Origin: Myoxocephalus aenaeus
Lineage: Eukaryota; Chordata; Actinopteri; Perciformes; Cottidae
DNA length: 64,000 bases
Direction: 5' to 3'
Assembly: GCA_038501785.1 (NCBI GenBank)
Contig: JBAMJR010000089.1
Span: forward strand, 5,312,001-5,376,000
The notes under the pieces were generated by a model. It worked only from the letters and a program-made list of their open reading frames with translations. It had not been told where the DNA came from and did no database searches. Position numbers and translations under genes: made by a program. Shown piece by piece: positions 49,501 through 63,500 of the stretch; within the stretch, counting starts at the first letter, position 1; the number at the start of each line of letters is the position of its first letter.

Positions 49501-51392
49501 TAGCAAAAATGCGGAACTACAAAAAATGCTGCAGATCATTTTAGATACTTACTCCCGAGCGAATGACCGTGTGACAGGCGAGCGGATAGGCGTACAGGGC
49601 TCCTCCCATTCTGGCAGTGGTTTGATCTCAAGTGGAGCTGGTCTTCCTGAAGCAAAGTACACATAACAGTCAGCCACTGCTTGAGAAACATACTTTAGCT
49701 ACATTTATGTAAGGCGGAGAAAAGTCTACGACTGAAATGTTGTAAATACTGTGAAATAAAGCAACCTGTGTTCAGAATTTTTTATTTTAATAGTTTTAAA
49801 TTGTATCATTATTACTGATGCAGATCAAGACAGGAACAAATGACTGCATAGTGAATGTTTTTGAAAAAGAAATGAGAATGTATCAGTACTTTTTTAGAAC
49901 AATTACAAACAGCTGAAAATTAGCAACCAAAAATTGGGATGAAAATCTAAATGTATGCCGTTGAAATAGCAACTCTCTCTGGTATGATTTATATAAATTA
50001 CAAATACATTAATTAAATAATAATTAATGATATTCAGCAGCATTTCCCACCTGTTTATCCCTTTAATTTCTATCACCCAGAGTTCTCATCATAATCATAT
50101 CTGCTCCAAACTGTGGTGACACTTTTGTAGAAAGAAAACAACCATTGTTGTGTGTGTGTGTGTAATATAGTTTGAACCCATTTCCTTCCTTTTAAAAGGT
50201 GAAAAACAATACAAACTGAAAACAATTGAGCAATACAACAATGCAAAACTGTGTGCAATATTGTGTGCAAGGAGTCAGACTAAGATATGGTAAACTACAT
50301 ACTTGCTAGTACACTCTGTATGTACACAAGCAGAAGAGATCATCTATCTGAGTCTCTCTTTTATTAGATGATATCATTGTTCAATTTCCTCTTGAAGAGC
50401 CATCTACTAGTTTCCAGAGACATGTGAGTGTTCTTGTGACAATCATTCTGTTGTGGTTGCTACATCTGAATGTGTCTTTGGAAGGACAATATATTAAATA
50501 AAAACACAAAAATAAATGTTTTGTAAGAGAAATGTTAGTAAGTCATTTGTTTGACTGTGTGTAAGTAGGCACATCAGAGGGAGAAGGTAGTTAGTGTAAG
50601 GTGATAGTAACAGTTTATTCTGAGAGGCATGCTGTGACTCCAATCCACTGTGTATGAAGTGCACACTCAGTCCCCTCCTGCTGGGATTTAAAATAAGACT
50701 GGATTAGTGCAACAGCTCTGACACTCGTGTTTTATTCTTAAACCTATTTGGGTAGCTCTGGATGGATGTGCTCATCGCAGCCAGCAAACATTAAAAAGGT
50801 ACGGTTTAATTGAGTCTGGTTTGCACACAGTTTCTTATCAAACCAACAGGCCGGAGAAACAAGAGAAATCCAACAGTACATCGCATGCAAAGAGTCGAGA
50901 TGAAGTAGAGTTTGAGAGAGGTCAAGGAATGGAAAGTTTTCAGATACACAATGGCTGAGTACCTACCCTTGCGTCGTCCCCGCGGGAATTCACCTACGGT
51001 TTGAGAGTCGGTTCGCTCTAAACAGACACCTTTTGCTCTTATTATTTTAGGACTCTGACCTGATTGGTGAAAGAAGACTTTGCTTATTATAAAATTTTTG
51101 GTGATCACAACAGTTCAGCCCTACTGTAACAACTGTCCTGCCATGCAAAGCAAAAAGACGACACTTTGCAGCACAACAAAACTACACCCTCGCGTACATC
51201 CAAACACCTTTTTGTGCAGCACAGTTTTCAAGAGGATGATTGTCATGACAACAGCAGACCCATACTGCCCAACATGCACCTCACTCCATGCACCACGGCT
51301 TCCCACACAAAGACTGACATCAAAGCTGTGCATGCACGACGAGGTGTGCATAGGCACTGAGAATACACTGAGAAATTATGTCATGTTATGAA

Positions 51393-51447
<55 letters not shown>

Positions 51448-54400
51448 CGACGCTTATCACAACATTATTCTGCAACCCAAATGTGCCACAATCTCAAAGT
51501 ACGATAATTAATGTCAGTTGAACATATCATAGAGTTAATAAAGTAAAAGCCGTTTGCTGGCCTTGACCACAGATGTCAAAGCCCTCGCAACATATGGCGG
51601 AGACAAACCAAAGCAGAGAGAGAGAGAGAGAAGAAGAACATGGCTGGTAGGGAGTTAAATTAGTCCACAGTACAGAGGAATCTTGTATGGCTCATGGTAA
51701 ATAAAGAAATCAATAATATCCAAGGTAAAAATCAATAGAGCATGAGATATTTTACTTATTTAAAATAAAAAAAATGTACCCACACTCTCTTCTTTAAAAC
51801 ACAGAGTTTAGAGAATACATATCTAAATAGTGATGTTCATCAACTGCAAATGCGTTCCATAAAATTAAAATGCATCCACAAGATGCCATCTCATTTTGAG
51901 ATTCTTTTAACACTGAACAAAAAAAAGTAGTAGTAGATACACTTCAGTGTCTTAGCGTAAAAAAATACATGGTGAAGACAGTCAAATAAGATGATGCGAT
52001 GTACATTTAATTGTCAAAGAAAAAAGGGAAAAATCTGGGTTGCTGGACGATACCAATGAGAGGAAGTGATACATAGCAAGATAAACTACAAATGACAGGG
52101 CCAAAACTACAAAAGGGACTTTTTACTGCCATACCTTTCTGGTAATTATGGCTCAAAAGCTACAGTCCTAAATATGAGTGATACCGACATCCCCCCAAAT
52201 TCTGTTTCAATAGGTACACATTTCTAAATACTGGATGTAATACATGAGGGGATTGGGCAAACACAGTTTTGTCGAAGAGCTGCCGAAAATTGATTGGCTA
52301 CTAGCAGGTATAGTTTTTCCTCCTCAAATTAGGCTTTATATATATTGGAATAAACTTGCACTGTTTAACTAATGCCAAAACAATCACAAATTAACAATGT
52401 AGTATTCCTGTTTGACAATGTATATCCAAGTTTCAGGAGCACTGACGATTTTCAGTTAATAAAAATATTTTTATAACTTTTGTAACTTGGCAATGATGCA
52501 TGCCAAATTTGGAGATGACTGATTCAGAGGTCACAGAAAAAAAAAAAAGTGGTGCACGGAGGGATTCCCCACTGGGGAACTGTAAACCTTGAGAAGGCGT
52601 CCTATTTTTTTTCCAGTGACACTGACCGCCATGGCTTTTGGGTTTGCCTACGTGATGTCTCCCTGACATCCCTCATCAGTTCCCTTTCTCTCTTTGCCCA
52701 TTGCTCAGCCTTTCAATCTGCCTAGATTGCAAGTCCCTTTGCTATTAGGTCTTTCATCAAAGAGCTCCATTCAGATGAAGGGAACAAAGGGGATTGAGGT
52801 GACCACTCCGGGCTTCGGTCACTCCATGGCACAGGGACCAGCCCCCACCAAAACTGTCTACAGGCCTCTTGAGCTCCGGACAAAAGTGCTTTTGACAAGG
52901 AGCTTACTGTGTTGGATGTAAGAGGATGTAGCAGGCACTAAACTAATTTATCAAGAGGTGAAATAAGCTGGTCAAGGACGGGCACAGAAAAAGACGATGG
53001 TATTTAACACACCAGACAAACCAAGAGAGACAAAATTAGGAAACACATTTGTCCACTGAAGTATGATGAAGAAAGACACTGTATTGAGAATGGATGGAAA
53101 TGATTAAATGTTGTGCAGATGGCTTTATGACCACGAGCCAGCACTGTGAGAATAGCAGCCGAGTGTGAGACAAAGCATGGTCAGTTGTTGCATTAGTGAA
53201 TACGAAGCAACAATACACATCAACCCCCGCAGCAAGAACTTGATAAAACCTACAGAATATTTATGAACCACACGTGCATGCACACCCGTTGTCCTCTCAC
53301 CTTTGCGATCAGGTTTGAGATTTCGGTCCACAGGCGGGGGCTGGCAGTCACTGAGCATTGGCCTGCGAGGCGGGGTCTTGGGACTGGAGCGGAAGCCCAT
53401 GTGGGCGGGCGGGGGGACCTGTTTTCCCAGCGATGAGAACTCCATGGTGCTTGGTGTCATGGGCACATAGTTCGGTTCATGCATCGGCTCCGACAAAGTG
53501 CCCGAGTGATGGTGTGACGGCGAGTTGGCATTCATGGGTACGTAGTTCTGGTCGACCTCTTCTGTGGACTGGCTGCCCACTGGCATCATTCCTTTATTTT
53601 TCTGAGGGTGACAAGGCAAACGGACATGTTCAAAAAGGACAAACATAGCTGGTATGTGCCTCTAAACTCAGGCCACAGGGGAATAGTAATGATATTCAAC
53701 TTTAATTTTGGACAAACCACTGAGCAGTCATCTGCAGACACACTCAACCCATTTTAGAAACTGCTGCAGTACATCTGGTATCTCTTTTACACGTGATGTT
53801 ACTTCAATCCACAATAAAGTGAACTGATGTCATTGTCTTCGCAAACATCACAGCAGTAGCCAATTAATAATTGAATTGATTTGTCTGATTATTCTCCATC
53901 ACACCAGACTAAAGCCATTGCTTTACCTGTGTATTTCACTTACATACTTAATAATGTAATGCTTGCTTATGAAGTAGGGCAGTATGCTATTGGGCAGCAA
54001 TGAAGAAAAACAGGGAACCATAATAATAGTTGATGGCTTTCTCTACCACATTAGGACTAATCCCTGCCCCACAACACAGAATAGCATCATGGGAGTAGAG
54101 ATAGGAATGCAGCATTTGCAGTGAGTACAGTGTATTGTATGAACAGCTGAGAAAAGCCGGAACTTTATTGTAAGCAGAAAAGTTGTGTTTTCTCTGTGCA
54201 CATTTGAAAATGGTACGTCTCTAATAACAATTACAATCAAGATTGTAAAAACAGCCAAATTCATAACACAAAAAGGTATCTTTAAACAGGCAACTGCTAC
54301 TTAAGCGCACACATGAGTTCTACATAATTGTGAGTTAATAAACCAGAGAACCTTGGAACAACACTTACAAAGTAGCTGTTGAAGCTTTCATTGAAGTCAA

Positions 54401-57400
54401 ATGAACAGCTTTTCTCAGAGGGGAATGATCGAGGAATGTCATAGCAGTCCTGGGATCCAAAATCTGGAAAAACAAAAACAAATAAAATGACCAAATATAC
54501 ACGTCCATATTATATCCTGCACATACTGTTTCCCCATATCAAAAGCTAAATACTGAAGTTTAACCACATTTATGCTACAGCATAATCCCAACGACACACA
54601 TAATAGAGGCATAATTAAAATACAGTATGTGTTACCATAAGACTGGAAAGACTTTTGTTCAGCGGGATAGAGCTCAGTAGCCATATAGTATGTAATGACT
54701 ACTGTTTAGCACAGTATTATTTCTTTTTGCATTCTCATTAGGCACTAATGCAGTCGCTAATGCATTTCACTTACGGCCACAAGAACCACAGCAGTGCTAG
54801 TGTCCGCTTAGCGGCAGGGGACCACCACGGGGGATAATTGCATTTAGAAATGTCCTTTCTTTGAAACGTTGTAAAGGAAAAAATAAAGTTTACAATTGGT
54901 CAGATGAACTCCCTTTTACAGTATAAATAGTTCAACCATTCAATGCATCCTGGCTTGTTTATTTGTCATCAGGATGCAGGGCAGACTTAAATCGCTCCAC
55001 CCTGTCTCGTGTTGGGTGAAATATTTACAACAGCCTCAACTACATTCAATGTGAACTCGCACAACTCATAATCTGATGGGGCTGGGTTATTCACCGTCTG
55101 TGCAATGACAGTTTGACAGCTTTTACAAGAGATTTGCGGAGGTTGGGCTGATAGCCGAGTTTCACCAAAAGACTTCAGGGTCTCTTGGGTTGTTGTAAAC
55201 AATTATCTTGCCACCAATACTTTTGTAATGACATTTGTCACCACAAGAGGGAGGAGTGAGTGGAAGAATATATTATGTTGTGTCCATACTTCATAAGTTT
55301 CTCTCTTCTTGTCACAAAGTTGTGTTCCATCTATTTTAAGCCTTTCTACAAAGGATGCGGTGAATCGTTTTAAAATTGCTGCTATAAATGTAACCTTTTA
55401 TTATTAGCTTTGCTTTATTTTCTAATTATACTCAACTTTCATTATAAAATGCATCTCTGGTCTCCAAAGAATATCCGATTAGTCAGATTTTAGTAGAATC
55501 TTCTCTTGCTTTGATACACAGTGGAAGAGATGAGGGCGCACAAACATTGCTGTTGTGTTACATGGACTTGTAAACCCCTACTTAAATAGATAATATGGGG
55601 TGTTTTGGCAGATTGAGAAGACAGCACCAATGCTCCCACGGTAAGTGACGGTATAGCACAGTATATGTACAACAAAGAGGGTTCTGCTAATAACTAGCAA
55701 AATATATCTGTAGTTTCAGTGATGCAACAAAGGGGATGCACTTGTCCACAAGCAAGGACATATGAAGAGGATTCTTAACGTATGAACGTATAAAGTCAAG
55801 GCCTTTAATCGTCAAGAGATCTGCAGAAAACTCTCTGCTCTGTGTTAAGGTCTGATAAGCTCTTGATAATTTGAATATTTTGTGAACATAACAAAGTAAG
55901 GCCAAAAATAGGGATGAAGGTATGAAGAAAACATGTCGAGAGCTCCCATCTCTCCATCAAAATAATGTTTAAAAAAAAAAGGTCCCAATTGCCGACCTAA
56001 AAGTTCTGCAAAAGCCATATAAGATTGATACAACATATCACTGCACTTAAAGGTCAAAATTGTAAAAAGGAAAAGTGGCTTTGTCAATGTGTGTGTCCTA
56101 TCGAACATTACATTTATATAGAATTTTAAGACCATAAAACATAATTTCTACATTCATAGTGGTTTTCCAATGCATAGGGAATCTCTACTCCAACAACAGA
56201 AGAAAAAAAGAAAACAAACTCCCCGACACAAACCTTTGCGGAGGCGTGAACAGTCCACTGTGCCAATAGTGTTGCTGCGTAAAGCCTTATTCCCAGCACT
56301 AGTAGGCACACAGTAGTTTCCGTCCGTCTCTGATGCTGAGCGAGGCACATAATAGGTGTCCGTAGGGGAGCGCTCAGCTGGGGGCGGCGGGGGTCCTGAG
56401 GTGGAACTGAGCGAAGGCTTGGGCGGTCTGGGAGGGGGTACTGCATCTCCCCCACACTCTGAGCCTCCTACACCTGTCGACACTGACAAAGTGCGGGGCA
56501 CCTGGTAGGTACAGTTTGCGCCAGGTGTAGGTGGGATATCATAACTGATGGAAAGGTTGCGCATCTGTGACTCCATTGAGGGCTTCCGTGACGGTGTGTT
56601 GAAGACGTAGAGCTCAGAGGCATCCCCGCTGTCCGGATGGGCCACAGGGGAGGAGGCTGACTTTGGGAGCAGCACAGTGTCCTGAGAGTAGCTGCGAGGG
56701 AGGTGGTAAAGGCCGGCGTCAGTTGATAGAGAGGCACAACGTGATGGAGGCGAGTCGTAGATGGAAGAGGCGGAGGCAGGGGCCGGGTGCTGTGGGAAGA
56801 AGCCGTTGTGCGAGGTGTGTTTAGCTGAGGAGGTGGAGGATGTGGGCGTGCGGTGAGAGGGGAGGTTGTCATTCAGGTCCGTCTCTGAAGAGGTAGACTT
56901 GGAACACTCAGCATGAGCTCTGAGGAGACAATATACAATCACACCAGAGAATTAGATATGCACAATTGATTTTGGCAAGCAAAGAAATCCACTCAGTCAA
57001 GGTAAGCCTTCACAGCATTGTCTGCAAGCCAAGGTTAGTAACATAACATTATATGCAGACATCTTGTCACTCATCTCGGCACCTCTAGCTATATTAGCAT
57101 CTCTTTTCTCAGAAGATGTTGGGCGAATGCCGTTTTCAACATGCAGGCAATGGGTAGAGTACAACTCAGTCAGTCCTGATCTACAGACGCCATGAAAATC
57201 TACAGCTGTGAAGTTTTTAAGTGTCGCTGTTGATCCGTCTTGTTTTTTTTAAACACGTGTAGCACTCCACACACAAGCAGGCAGTTCCAGCTGGATGGCT
57301 GGCCACTCACAGACTAGCCTGAAGAGGAAGAGTCTTGCTCTCACATTCCTCCAGGAGCAAATACTCCTGGTCTCCCTCCAATGGAGAGTGACGCTGCACT

Positions 57401-60400
57401 GAGCTACACGCCACACAGCAGAGACAAGGACGAGAGTGGCAGTACAGATGACATGTACAAAAAGAAGAAATGGGTTGGAAAAATATTCAGTGAGAAGCTT
57501 ATGTCACTGTGTAGCACTCCAGCTAAATTTATACGGAGACTCATGCATATAATAAGCACACGTAGACACAAACTCACCTGTTGGGTTCAGGCTTTTTGCT
57601 CTCACAGTTGACGAGCCACAGGTAATCCTGGGGCTCCTCTGAGCTGGACTGAGACTCCAGGTGTCGCACATTGACCGGCTGGTATGGAGGGGGCACACTG
57701 GACAGCACTGCTGCTGGACCGGCGATATTACCCAGTGCCGGGTGTGGTGCGGTGTCCACCACCAGGCCTCCCATGGCTGACTGGTGAGCAGCTTTTGCTG
57801 CCTCTGCAGGAAAGAAACAAGAGGGCTGGGGTTAATTCCTCTCACGACTGTTTACGTAATATCTTCTTTCGGTTTGTCACAGATGACTAGAGAGGAGGTG
57901 GGCCACGGCCACTGAATTAACGATCACCTCCACTAAAAACAAAAGAATTTCATACACTTTATGAAATGAAGCCTTAAACTTCAGGGATGCTATATTGCAG
58001 TGGTTCTCAAATGGGGGTACGTGAAGACACTCCAGGGGGTACGTGAGATTTGTTTAAAAATAGTTATTTAATAAATATTCAATAAAATATAAGTGTATGT
58101 TCATAAACTGAATTGTATATATTCTATATTAAATCAGACACTGACGGCACAGCGCTGTGTATTACAGCTTTTTTTTTTTTAAACCAAAATGCTTTACACT
58201 GGTTAGGGGGTAAACAAAATATTTCACAGGGGGTACAACAGTGAAAAAAGGTTGAGAACCACTGCTATATTGTACAAAAAGGCCACAAATGAATGACTTG
58301 CATTATTCTTAGGACCGTAATCAACTGATTCAATTGATGCCAAAAGATGAGACGCCATCGAGATATGTCGGACACGGCTCAGCAGATGTCTATGAATGGC
58401 TGTTGAGGCTTACATATTGTTCAGTGGCTTTGCGGTTATTAATCAGGGCAACACACGGCATTCATTAGAATATCACATTAATGTTATGTAAGGCATCAGG
58501 TGCATGGACGTTTGAAGGATCCATCAGTTTTTTTATTGCCTTATTTATTTTATGGACATCTCATACTGAATTTACTACATTTGTATTTGTCCTATTATAA
58601 GCATAATGCTGGATAATAACCACAGTGTTGCCTTTTTGTTAACCTGTGGCTCCAACTGAACCCTCAGACATCCCAGGAAGCCGGGCCCTGCTCCTACTGT
58701 GAATCTGTAAAGCCCACTGAGTCCGCGCGGGTGATGCTGGTGACTGATGATATTAAGCAGAAAGTAAACAGTAAGCTGCGTTTGCCAATGTCAATTGGCT
58801 GAGTAAACTTAGACCCAAGCTGTTTCCTAGCAACCCAATGTAACAGTCTACAGTCACCACACTGACACTACATCAACTTTACAAGTCTGTAATTTCTGAA
58901 CCGGAGACTCAACAACTCGAGGACAAATCTCAGATATCTCTTTAGAATAGATCCACCGAAAAGCAAAGCTGTTAGCCTGTTGCCAACAACAAGTCACGAG
59001 AGTCTAAAACCTCACTTCCTTCTTGGGTGGAAGATTTTGGGGAGAAATCAAACCTTTTCATGTAAAGCACACTGTCCAACTTGAGGGGAAGGACATGATA
59101 TACGTAGGTGTGGCATGCGTGACACGTGTGTGACAAGATTCCCTCAGTAACACTGGCACTGAAAGCTAATATCAAGTTACAGCGCACTCCAGTCATTGCT
59201 GTGATGTACAAAAAATATATATACATATACGCATGAAACCCACTTAAATGCATAATTTGTTCGTGAACAGCCTGAATACGGTGTTTGCCTTCAGAATCCC
59301 ACACACTCCTCCTCAGACAGCATTTCCTCAAGGTCTCTGCTTTGTCACACAAATACCAGAGTCCTTTTCAAACCCTTCTGCTCGAGCTGATTGTTGCACT
59401 GCACTGAGAGCCAAGATGGCTGATGCGTATGCTTGGTGAAATAGTATATCTGTATTCATTGCGCATCTTTCTACTTTTTTCTCAGTTCTCCTCCCACTCT
59501 CTCCTATAACCGACATGGTTTTCTCTCGGAAGGTCACCTCTTTCTCGTCTTTAGAAAGTAAATTTCTCTAATCATGGTGCATCATTTGCTCCTCTGCTAT
59601 CTTCTTCCCTTTTCCCCCCACATTTGTTTGTTGAAGCTGTAAGTGCTGATTCATACAGGAAAAGGGAAAATCCCCTCAATCCCGCTCATACTCATCTTTA
59701 CCTCCTCCACTGTCCCTCCAAATGTTCCCTCCTCTAATATCAGGCCAGCCATGAAGCACTCTAGTGTGGCCACACACGACAGAGCACTGAGTTGGGTCTC
59801 ACATGCAGAGGAGTGAAAGCGAGCGCTAAAGAGGGAGCCAAGGACATTCTTTTGTAACAAGAATTACGAGGAGGGCTATCTGCAAGGATTTTTGTCTTCA
59901 GACCCAGTTTCTCCTTGAATGGGCTCACTGTTTGTTTGCACATCAGGGTTTTAACAGCCAGTTTCAATGATTGCGTTGAAGAGCGTTATCGGGCTTGCCC
60001 TGCAACACTAGCTATATAACAGAGGTGGGGGCATAGTCGAAGGCGACCTTGGAGGAGCATAATCTGTGACTCAGTTGCCAGGTTTGAAATGTGCATTCCT
60101 CTCCTAAAAGACTCTTAGTGGCGAGATATGCAAGTCAGTGAAATTGTTCTCATCACATTCAAATGCTGGCATATTTAGTCGAGGACGGGGGGGAAACAAT
60201 AGAAGACTGAGATGCAAATAGCGACACTTGCAATTAGGCTCGAAGACAGAGGACAGAGAAGGAAACAAGAGTACGCAAACGAGAGACAATGAGAACCAGA
60301 TAAAAGGGAAAGAACGAAACAGGGGCAGTGAGACCGACAGGAACACAATGATTTGATTATACAGTATTGGGGAAGAGGGTAACGTGAGATTTAACACATG

Positions 60401-60468
60401 GATCATTAGACCTCTGCTGAGAACTATGCTGAATAGAGGCCTTCAAAAAAAAAAAAGAAAAAAAAAAA

Positions 60469-60517
<49 letters not shown>

Positions 60518-60518
60518 C

Positions 60519-60552
<34 letters not shown>

Positions 60553-63500
60553 GAGAGAGAAAACAGTGGCATCAACTCTTTAGCTAATATGTTATTGTTC
60601 GACTTGCTGAAATATACTTGCTGACTTGCTGGTGAAGAAGCTGCTACACAGCAATTCAGCTTTTCCTCTATTTATGCACATACATTATAGAAGGTGTTCA
60701 AAAAAGACTGTTGGTGCATGAAACGATTTTATCCTTTTAGCAATAAATTAGTCAACAACAAAATGATAATACTGGTTCATATTTAGTTATTGGGGTATAA
60801 TCAATGCAATCACAGACTTCTGCCTCAGAGCCCAAAGTAACAGAAATGTGTTCAAGGCTGTTCATCACTGAAGATGTATTGAACCATATCTACCACTATC
60901 TTTTTCTAACTTTCAATCTGTTCTTTTCAAGACCTGTTCGTCATAGAAATGTTGTTTAAACACTTAAAGCAATTCAAACTTCAGATTTGGATATCCCAAG
61001 ATATCGGACCAAATGGCACAAAATGAAAAATCCATGGTATGCAGGTGATTACATGTGGTTTTAACTTCAACTTTGTGTGAAATCAGTCCTGGCGAAGCCA
61101 AACTTAAATCCCTATCGTCTCCATCTTGCCTTAGGTTGAAGCAATATTGATGTAATGCAGCAGTGATGTGTGGTTAACCATCTAATGTCAATGTTTACCT
61201 TCGTCAGTGGGGTTAAATCCACAGATGTCGCAGATGCAGCGAACCCACTTATTCATCTCGTCTTCGGTGTCAGCCACCAGGTAGAAGACGCGGTCAATGG
61301 TCTTGATGTCGAATATGAACCTGTGCTCCAGGTCCTTCTTGTTGAACGTCAGCCCAGCGTCCACCTGAAGCGTTCACAAACAAGTCTTAGTTTAATATGA
61401 GCAAGCAAGTGGTTTAGACCATATTACTGCTGAACACCTTAAATATGCTAGTCCGAGGATAGCTCCTCTTCTTGCCATTTGTTTTACTGGCTTCATGACT
61501 CATGGCTTGTTACCAGACTCAATGCTGTCTGTTCTGTTAGTGCCCGTCATTAAAGACAGAGCTGGTAAAGTAGGTAACCTAGATAACTACAGGTCCATTG
61601 CTTTAGCCAGCACACGGTCAAAGGTCCTAGAAAGAATCCTTTTGGACAGACTAAATTAGTTTATTCACTCAACAGATAACCAGTTCGGCTTTAAAGCCAA
61701 ACATGGCACTGACTTGTGTATATACAGTATGCCTTAAAGGAAATTGTCAACAAATATAGAAGATCAAAACTCATCCGTCCTCATGTGTTTTATTGATGCC
61801 TCCAAAGCCTTTGATCGTGTTAATCATGGAAAGTTGTTTTTAAAATGTAGTCAAAGAGGTGTGCCCAAATACATTGTGAGAGTTCTGGCTTACTGGTATG
61901 CCCACCAGACAATGCAAGTTAAATGGGGCCAAAGTGTCTCAGCCCCCTTTGGGGTCAGCAATGGTGTCCGACAAGGGGGGATTTTGTCCCCAGTTCTTTT
62001 TAAATGTATATATTGATGATCTGTCCCAGCAGCTGAAAGCCTGTAATACTGGGTGCATGATAGGTAATACTTTGATTAATCATATTATGTATGCAGATGA
62101 TCTTGTAATTTTTAGTCCATGTAGTGCTGGTCTCCAGCAGCTCCTGAATGTATGTACCGTCTATGATGTGGAACATGATATAAAATACAATGCTAGAAAG
62201 AGTGCTATGTTGATTTGTAGAACAAGGAGGACAAAAGTCTAAAATTCCCCGACTTCAAATTGTCTGATAACAAACTCGGTGTCTGTGATAAGGTAAAATA
62301 TCTTGGACATTTTATTACAGAACAGATGATGATATTTATAGGCAATGTCGTAGGATGTATGCACAAGCAAACATTCTCTCATGCAAGTTTGGTATGTGTA
62401 CAGACGGAGTGAAGATTTCTCTGTTTAGAGCATATTGTACACCACTCTACACTTGTGTTCTACAATTAGAACACTTGTGGTCTAATTTCAAAAAAGCAAG
62501 CCTACAGAGACTTCAAGTAGCTTACAATGACGCCATGAGAATACTACTGAAGAGACCGAGACGGTGTAGTGTCAGTGAAATGTTTGTGGCTGCAGGAGTT
62601 AATACTTTCAAAGCCGTTTTAAGAAATGTTATGTATACATTTATCTGTCGAGTTAATGACTCTGAAAATGAGATCATCTTGGTTTTATCAAACATAAAGT
62701 ATAGTACCACACGCTACCAGTCCCATCTGTGGAGACATTGGTACAGCTATCTATTTATAAAGCATTGACAGGTCTATGTATTGTAATTGTGCTTTTATGT
62801 ATTTTATTCTATTTATGTCTTTTGTATTATATGGACCTTGAGTCTGTAATAAAAGTTTGATTGATTGATTGATGACAAATCAGTCATAAACAAATATATT
62901 GACAAATATATAAATGAAGTATAGATAGCTATTCGTATAGATAAGTATTAGAGCTGAAATAAATAGCCCTTCCAAACTCAGTGTAAGATGTCAAACATGT
63001 GAAATGTTACCCTTTTACATTATTATTAATATCTATATCACTTATTTGCATAAAAACGATTCAAATTAGTAAATATTAATTATATTTCTATTTAAAATAC
63101 TTAGTATGATTACTATCGGCATTAGTAGTTTTAATGATGTATTATAAGCTAGTTAGAGCTGGTGCTGGGAAGTTAAACAGATCATAATTCCCTCACAAAT
63201 ATATATTTGATTTTGCTGTGAAAACATCTGATCAAGTTAGTTGTTCCAAATATGTGTACTGTTGTTATTCACAGCTTATTTTCGACTTGCAGTTCTGACA
63301 AATTGTGAGCTTTATGAAATATGAGGCTGACCGGTGGCCAGTCACTGGTCATGGCCAAACTGCTGAAAACCGGTCAGTTTCAATCGGTGGCCGATTGATG
63401 GGTTCATTTCCAGTAGTCGGCTGTTGGGCCGACAGCAGGCACTACTGGAGAGCTCTAAATGTGGAATAGTCCAGGATACTGTAATTGTTGAACACACTAA

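Noticed and set aside
53358..53648. 96-codon plus-strand frame
   Set aside because: Antisense reading of the gab1 exon that carries the two YVPM sites.
56468..56872. 134-codon proline/threonine-rich minus-strand frame
   Set aside because: An off-frame reading of the large gab1 exon, which is fully explained in its own frame.
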